A stretch of DNA of 38,317 nucleotides from JAKPRU01 sp029568995 (lineage in GTDB: Bacteria > Hinthialibacterota > Hinthialibacteria > Hinthialibacterales > JAKPRU01), in NCBI GenBank assembly GCA_035430965.1, contig DAOMHQ010000026.1, forward strand, positions 1 through 38,317. The letters run 5' to 3'. The notes under the pieces are model-generated. The model made no database searches. It had not been told where the DNA came from and saw only the letters and a program-made list of their open reading frames with translations. Below are positions 34,128 through 38,317 of the stretch, in pieces (position 1 is the stretch's first letter; each line of letters begins with the position of its first letter). The position numbers and the translations under genes were made by a program.

Positions 34128-34167
34128 CAACACGCAAGCATTCGTCATCAGCCGGGATGAAATCCCT

Positions 34168-35520
34168 CTACGGCATCAGGTCCTTCGCCGCATTATTGAG
34201 ATTCTCGCACAACTTCGGAATATCCTCGGCCTCTACGCTGCAAAACGCGACCCGGATACCGTTCAGCGAACCGAAATGCACGGGAATCGTTCCCGTCTTG
34301 TATTTCTTGAGCAGGTGATCCGCCAGGTCCTCTGCCGCCGGGCCGTTCTTCGGAACGATGTCAAAGAAGTTGAAGAATCCACCCTGGAACGGGTTGCACT
34401 GAAGCCGCGAGGTGTCAATCTTCTTGAGTTCCTCTTTGAAGATTCGATACCGTTCCGCCAGGATGCCGGTGCAGACTTTCCTCTCTTCCAGAATCTGATC
34501 CAAATCCTGCAGGGCCGCCGCCGCCACGGATTGCGCCAGCATGGAGCAGTTGGAATAGGTGCTTCGCGAAATCCCGGCGAACTTGTTGCCCCATTCCTTG
34601 TCCAGGGCATCGCGACCCACGGCATTCACCCAATCCGCCGGATAGGCCATGGTGATCGTCCCGATCCGGCCTCCGTACCACAGCATTTCCTTGCTGATCC
34701 CGTCCAGCTTGATCGTCACCAGCCCCTTCTGCGGAAGCATCTCATAGAACAGTGATCGGTTCGCCGCATCGGAATCGTACACATATCCCTCGTAGGCGTC
34801 ATCGAAGATAACTACAAGCCATTTGTCTCCCGATGCCGTCAATTCCAGAAGGCTCTTCTTGATGGCATCCGCCTCGACGCGCGGTGGAGAATAGCCCGTG
34901 GGATTGTTGGGGAAGTTGAGAACCAGGATGGCGCGATCCTGTTGTTTCCAGACCGAGCGGATTGCATCGCACATCCCATCGATATTGAATCGGTCGCCCG
35001 TGAAGAAAGGAAACTCGACGGGCTTAGCGCCGATGTTGATTTCGATGATGTTGTCGTAGTTCTCCCAGCGCTTGTCGGGAACGACCACGGGATCTCCGGG
35101 GCCGACGAACATCTTCAGGGTGTTGTGCAGTCCGCCCGTGATACCGGGAGTCACCTGGCACTGCCCCAGAAGGGGATCGAGTGCTCGCGCATCCTCGCCT
35201 GCCTTACGGAGAATCCAGTTCCGCCAGGCCGAGCTGAATGCAGGCAATCCCTTGTCCGGTGCATAGGGGAAAATCTGTTCGGGATCCAGGTTCGGAATAT
35301 ATTTTTTCATCGACGGGAGGGCCATCGTCACGTTCTTGTTGCCCCCGGCTCCAAAGACCTGCTGGGCTTTCCCCTTGGCGGTTCCAATCGTTCCATTGAT
35401 TTCCGCCTCCGCTTTCGCACGTCCGGACCAATGGAAAATCCCTGCGGGCAGGTGCATGTTTTGGCCCCAGGGCGACAAGAGACTCATCGCGCCCACTTTC
35501 TCCAATGCTTCGAACTTCAT
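34168..35520 (-). CDS. PLP-dependent aminotransferase (class I/II fold)
   Basis: A 450-residue cytoplasmic protein without a signal peptide, started by an ATG with an AAGGAGG box about 6 bases upstream. Fold type I features are clear: the cofactor-pocket segment VTPGITGGLHNTLKMFVGPGDPVVVPD, the LNFPNNPTGY motif, the FDDAYEGYVYD segment with the aspartate that contacts the pyridine ring, the Schiff-base lysine K277 in DGISKEMLWYGGRIG, and a C-terminal arginine in NGIRVAFCS that would bind the substrate carboxylate. This places it with aspartate/aromatic-type aminotransferases; the exact amino acid substrate is not predictable. It is 117 bp downstream of a lipoprotein gene in the same direction and upstream of tRNA-Thr. 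Confidence 0.92.
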   Translation of the reverse strand: MKFEALEKVGAMSLLSPWGQNMHLPAGIFHWSGRAKAEAEINGTIGTAKGKAQQVFGAGGNKNVTMALPSMKKYIPNLDPEQIFPYAPDKGLPAFSSAWRNWILRKAGEDARALDPLLGQCQVTPGITGGLHNTLKMFVGPGDPVVVPDKRWENYDNIIEINIGAKPVEFPFFTGDRFNIDGMCDAIRSVWKQQDRAILVLNFPNNPTGYSPPRVEADAIKKSLLELTASGDKWLVVIFDDAYEGYVYDSDAANRSLFYEMLPQKGLVTIKLDGISKEMLWYGGRIGTITMAYPADWVNAVGRDALDKEWGNKFAGISRSTYSNCSMLAQSVAAAALQDLDQILEERKVCTGILAERYRIFKEELKKIDTSRLQCNPFQGGFFNFFDIVPKNGPAAEDLADHLLKKYKTGTIPVHFGSLNGIRVAFCSVEAEDIPKLCENLNNAAKDLMP

Positions 35521-35637
35521 TTCGGTTCCTCCTTCCCGGCAGATGGATATGGCGGATGCCGGGACAAATCTCTTCTTGCGGAATCACAACGGTAACATTC
35601 CGTGCCCTTGTGGTGTAGACAGGTCCCGATGTACTTC

Positions 35638-36450
35638 CTATCTCAGGTATCGCGTTGTGGTCAGTTCCCAGGAACGATAAGAAAGACCAAACAGGAAATA
35701 GAATCTCTGGCGATAGTGTGGCTTGGATTCCGATATTTTGTCTTTCCAGGGACCGTCTGCGACCTGTGAGGCATCCACGAAACGCCAATTGACCTGGTTC
35801 TTTCCGCCAAGTCCGATGGCGTTCGCCAGGGCCGGAGAGAGGTCGATTCCGGCGCTATTGAGGATTCGACGGGGTTTGCGAACTCCGCTTCCCTGGTCGC
35901 CACAATAAATATTCCAGTACTCCCCTTCATGCAACTCAGAGAAAGGACGGGTCTTGCCGGTCGAATCGAACACATAATTCACATCGTTCACAAACCACGG
36001 CCCGACATCCTCCCATTGGCCGAATCCCCGCTGTCCTGTTGAAACCACAACAACCTCCACCCATCGGTTCTTACAGGAACCATATTCTCTGAATCCCGGA
36101 ACGCGGTCATTGAACGGCAGCGCCAGGTAAAACGGATTCTCGTCCAGCGCGTCCATGTCATTCCACGCGGTCTGGGGAGTGGGATATTCTGCGATATCGA
36201 AATAAGTCCCCGTAATATCCTTGTGCCAGACTCCCACCGGTTCGGAAGACTCCGAGGCTGCGAGGCTTGCCTTGGAAGATGTGGGCGCTGGAATATCCAG
36301 CGCTGTTTGTGACGTGGTTTTCTTTGTCTCTGTGGCGGTCGATGTGCGATCCGTCTCATAAACCGAGGATTTCTGTGTTTCCACACACGATCCCAGGAAC
36401 AGAACGATAGCTGCGAAAACTAAGGAATTGAGGGAATGTCGCCGAATCAT
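35638..36450 (-). CDS. Lipoprotein with RlpA-like double-psi beta-barrel
   Basis: The ATG at 36450 gives a lipoprotein signal: MIRRHSLNSLVFAAIVLFLGSC with a lipobox LGSC (lipidated C22) and a GGAGAG box 7 bases upstream. An earlier in-frame ATG at 36534 adds a hydrophilic stretch and is rejected. After a Ser/Thr/Lys-rich linker (about 23-75), residues about 85-240 show double-psi beta-barrel features: NPFYLALPFNDR, CKNRWVEVVVVSTGQRGFGQWEDVGPW and the helix AGIDLSPALANAIGL followed by VNWRFVD. Related RlpA-like domains bind or cleave peptidoglycan glycan strands; the catalytic state of this one is unclear. Outer-membrane or periplasmic attachment is inferred. It is divergent from clpB. Confidence 0.75.
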   Translation of the reverse strand: MIRRHSLNSLVFAAIVLFLGSCVETQKSSVYETDRTSTATETKKTTSQTALDIPAPTSSKASLAASESSEPVGVWHKDITGTYFDIAEYPTPQTAWNDMDALDENPFYLALPFNDRVPGFREYGSCKNRWVEVVVVSTGQRGFGQWEDVGPWFVNDVNYVFDSTGKTRPFSELHEGEYWNIYCGDQGSGVRKPRRILNSAGIDLSPALANAIGLGGKNQVNWRFVDASQVADGPWKDKISESKPHYRQRFYFLFGLSYRSWELTTTRYLR

Positions 36451-36596
36451 AATTTCTCTCCGCGAGTCGCACTTGTGCAAAAATGGCACACTTTTTCCAG
36501 TCTCATCCTGCACAACTGCCTGATTTTCCATCATCTAATCCATGGCATATCTCTTGCTCTAGTTTGACCTGTGACCCTATAGGAGGTCAAGGTACG

Positions 36597-38317
36597 ATGA
36601 GACTGGACACACTGACACTCAAATCACAAGAAGCCCTTCGGGACGCGCAGCGGCTCGCCGAGGAGCATCATCATCAGGAAATCACCTGCGAACACCTGCT
36701 TCTTGCGCTTCTGGGGCAAGAGGAGGGAATCGTTCCCTCTTTGCTCAAAAAGATCGGCGTGGATATCCCGCAACTGGCAAGATCGCTGTCAGAGGATCTG
36801 TCCAGACGGGCGAAGGTGTTCGGCGACGGCAGCGTTCAGGCGTCGATCTCTCGAAGCACCGTTTCCGCCATCAACGCCGCCGAGAAAGAAGCCGCCCGAC
36901 TCGGAGACCAGTTCGTCAGCACGGAACATCTGCTTCTGGGAATCACTCAACAGACCAAGACCCCAGCCGCCCAGCGGCTTGCTTCATCCGGCATCAACAG
37001 CCGGGCCATCTATGACGCATTAAAATCCCTTCGTGGCAATCAGCGCGTCGCCTCCCAGGAACCCGAATCCACATACAACGCCCTGGATCGCTACGCGGTC
37101 GATCTGGTGGCGCAGGGACGGAAGGGGAAACTCGACCCGGTGATCGGGCGCGATGATGAAATCCGCCGCCTGATGCAGGTTCTGTCCCGACGCACCAAGA
37201 ATAACCCCGTCCTGATCGGCGATCCGGGTGTCGGCAAGACAGCGCTCGTGGAGGGGCTTGCGCAACGGATTGTCGATGGCGATGTGCCGGAATCCCTCAA
37301 GAACCGTCGGCTGCTCGCCCTGGACATGGGGCAACTGGTGGCCGGAGCGAAATATCGCGGCGAGTTTGAGGAACGCATGAAAGCCGTTATGAATGAAATC
37401 CGCGCAGCGGAAGGGGAGATCCTCCTGTTCCTGGACGAACTCCACACTGTGGTCGGTGCGGGTGCGGCGGAAGGCTCTGTGGATGCCTCCAACCTGCTCA
37501 AGCCCGCCCTGGCGAGGGGCGAATTGCGCTGTATCGGCGCGACCACGCTCAATGAATATCGAAAATACATCGAGAAAGACGCCGCCCTGGAGCGACGGTT
37601 CCAGCCGATCTATGTGGGCGAACCGACTGTGGACGATACCATCGCGATCCTGCGCGGCCTGAAAGAGAAATACGAGGTCCATCACGGCGTCCACATCACC
37701 GATGCCGCGCTGGTCGCCGCCGCCACACTCTCCGACCGCTACATCACGGAACGATTCCTGCCGGATAAGGCCATCGACCTGGTCGATGAGGCGGCCTCAC
37801 GGCTTCGCATCGAGATCGACAGTATGCCGACGGAACTGGACGAGATCACCCGCCGCATTCGCCAGATGGAAATCGAACGTCAGGCGCTCAAGAAGGAAAA
37901 AGACGACATCTCGAAAAAACGCCTGGCCGATCTGGAGAGAAACCTGTCCGACTTGCAGGAAGAGGAAAAAGGTCTGCGGGCGCACTGGGAGAACGAGAAG
38001 AAAGCCATTCATCGCATCCAGGAACTTAAAGAGCGCATCGAGCAGACTCACCTGGAAGAGCAGTCCTCGGAACGCTCCGGCGATCTCTCGCGAGTCGCCG
38101 AGCTGCGCTATGGAGTAATCGTCGGCCTGCAGAAGGAGCTGGCCGGGGAGCAGGAGCGGCTCAAGGATCTGCAGAAAATCCGCAAGATGCTGAAAGAGGA
38201 AGTGGACGAGGAAGACATTGCGGGAGTGGTCTCCCGGTGGACCGGCATTCCGGTGCAACGCATGATGGAGGGTGACATTGAGAAACTGCGCCATATCGAG
38301 GACAGCCTGCGCAGCCG
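36597..38317 (+). CDS. clpB: ClpB protein disaggregase, 3'-truncated
   Basis: The ATG at 36597 has an AGGAGG box 10 bases upstream. The frame is open through the right edge; 573 residues of an expected ~870 are visible. Two Clp N repeats come first (about 1-145: RLDTLTLKSQEALRDAQ, HLLLALL, EHLLLGI), then nucleotide-binding domain 1 with Walker A GDPGVGKT (208-215), Walker B LLFLDE, and the KYRGEFEERMK pore-loop region. The long coiled-coil middle domain (about 410-525) is characteristic of ClpB and separates it from ClpA/ClpC. The window ends just as domain 2 begins (VVSRWTGIPV). ClpB is a hexameric ATPase that resolubilises aggregated proteins with DnaK in the cytoplasm. No CIRCE element is visible upstream. 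Confidence 0.97.
   Translation, partial: MRLDTLTLKSQEALRDAQRLAEEHHHQEITCEHLLLALLGQEEGIVPSLLKKIGVDIPQLARSLSEDLSRRAKVFGDGSVQASISRSTVSAINAAEKEAARLGDQFVSTEHLLLGITQQTKTPAAQRLASSGINSRAIYDALKSLRGNQRVASQEPESTYNALDRYAVDLVAQGRKGKLDPVIGRDDEIRRLMQVLSRRTKNNPVLIGDPGVGKTALVEGLAQRIVDGDVPESLKNRRLLALDMGQLVAGAKYRGEFEERMKAVMNEIRAAEGEILLFLDELHTVVGAGAAEGSVDASNLLKPALARGELRCIGATTLNEYRKYIEKDAALERRFQPIYVGEPTVDDTIAILRGLKEKYEVHHGVHITDAALVAAATLSDRYITERFLPDKAIDLVDEAASRLRIEIDSMPTELDEITRRIRQMEIERQALKKEKDDISKKRLADLERNLSDLQEEEKGLRAHWENEKKAIHRIQELKERIEQTHLEEQSSERSGDLSRVAELRYGVIVGLQKELAGEQERLKDLQKIRKMLKEEVDEEDIAGVVSRWTGIPVQRMMEGDIEKLRHIEDSLRS

Noticed and set aside
36450..36534. N-terminal extension of the lipoprotein from an ATG at 36534
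   Set aside because: It would place 28 charged residues before the lipoprotein signal; the ATG at 36450 has a good ribosome-binding site.
36551..36580. Heat-shock (sigma32-like) promoter CTTGCTC ... CCCTATA upstream of clpB
   Set aside because: The -10-like part abuts the ribosome-binding site, so the transcript would start at or after it; no CIRCE inverted repeat is visible either.

Overview
The window is a GC-moderate bacterial metagenomic contig with one internal 100-N scaffold gap. It comes from a lineage that secretes very large, repeat-rich proteins. FG-GAP, LVIVD, right-handed beta-helix and tandem fibronectin III arrays, a Tat-type DUF362 protein, a pseudopilin with a short C-terminal domain, glycoside hydrolases and families of interspersed palindromic repeats together suggest an uncultured group such as Sumerlaeota, Hydrogenedentota, Poribacteria or Planctomycetes-like bacteria. 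That placement is an inference from style; no marker gene fixes it.

Layout. Positions 1-6555 (+) hold a probable operon: the end of an FG-GAP beta-propeller protein, a complete paralogue of it, and a secreted GH89 alpha-N-acetylglucosaminidase. Positions 6636-16638 (-) hold two giant secreted proteases: a subtilisin-family (S8) protein carrying two beta-helix modules, and a metzincin followed by about twelve fibronectin III domains. An 813-bp repeat-rich divergent spacer follows. Positions 17452-26607 (+) hold an LRR/LVIVD/FG-GAP/UnbV mosaic, an M30-like metalloprotease with a dockerin-like Ca-binding helix, and a beta-helix protein interrupted by the assembly gap. Next come a DUF362 protein and a pseudopilin (26800-28666, +). 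Positions 28716-33723 (-) hold a GH36 and GH2 pair, then a tRNA-Thr with its terminator, an aminotransferase and a double-psi beta-barrel lipoprotein. The window ends inside clpB (+).

Working together. The region looks like a secretome island: extracellular proteases, glycosidases and adhesive or scaffold-like repeat proteins probably act on polymers or cell surfaces outside the cell. GH89, GH2 and GH36 remove terminal alpha-GlcNAc, beta-linked sugar and alpha-galactose residues respectively.

The most interesting observation is that five secreted proteins with unrelated architectures (two proteases, a beta-helix protein, an LRR/FG-GAP mosaic and an FG-GAP protein) all end with the same spaced tail: V at -7, an acidic or amide residue at -5, usually an aromatic at -4, and Y or H as the last residue. 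The M30 protease ends in a variant. The exported enzymes and the cytoplasmic proteins here lack the tail. It may be a short undescribed C-terminal sorting or anchoring signal. Second, an interspersed palindromic repeat that lies between genes elsewhere in the window is read in frame as a linker inside the S8 protease.
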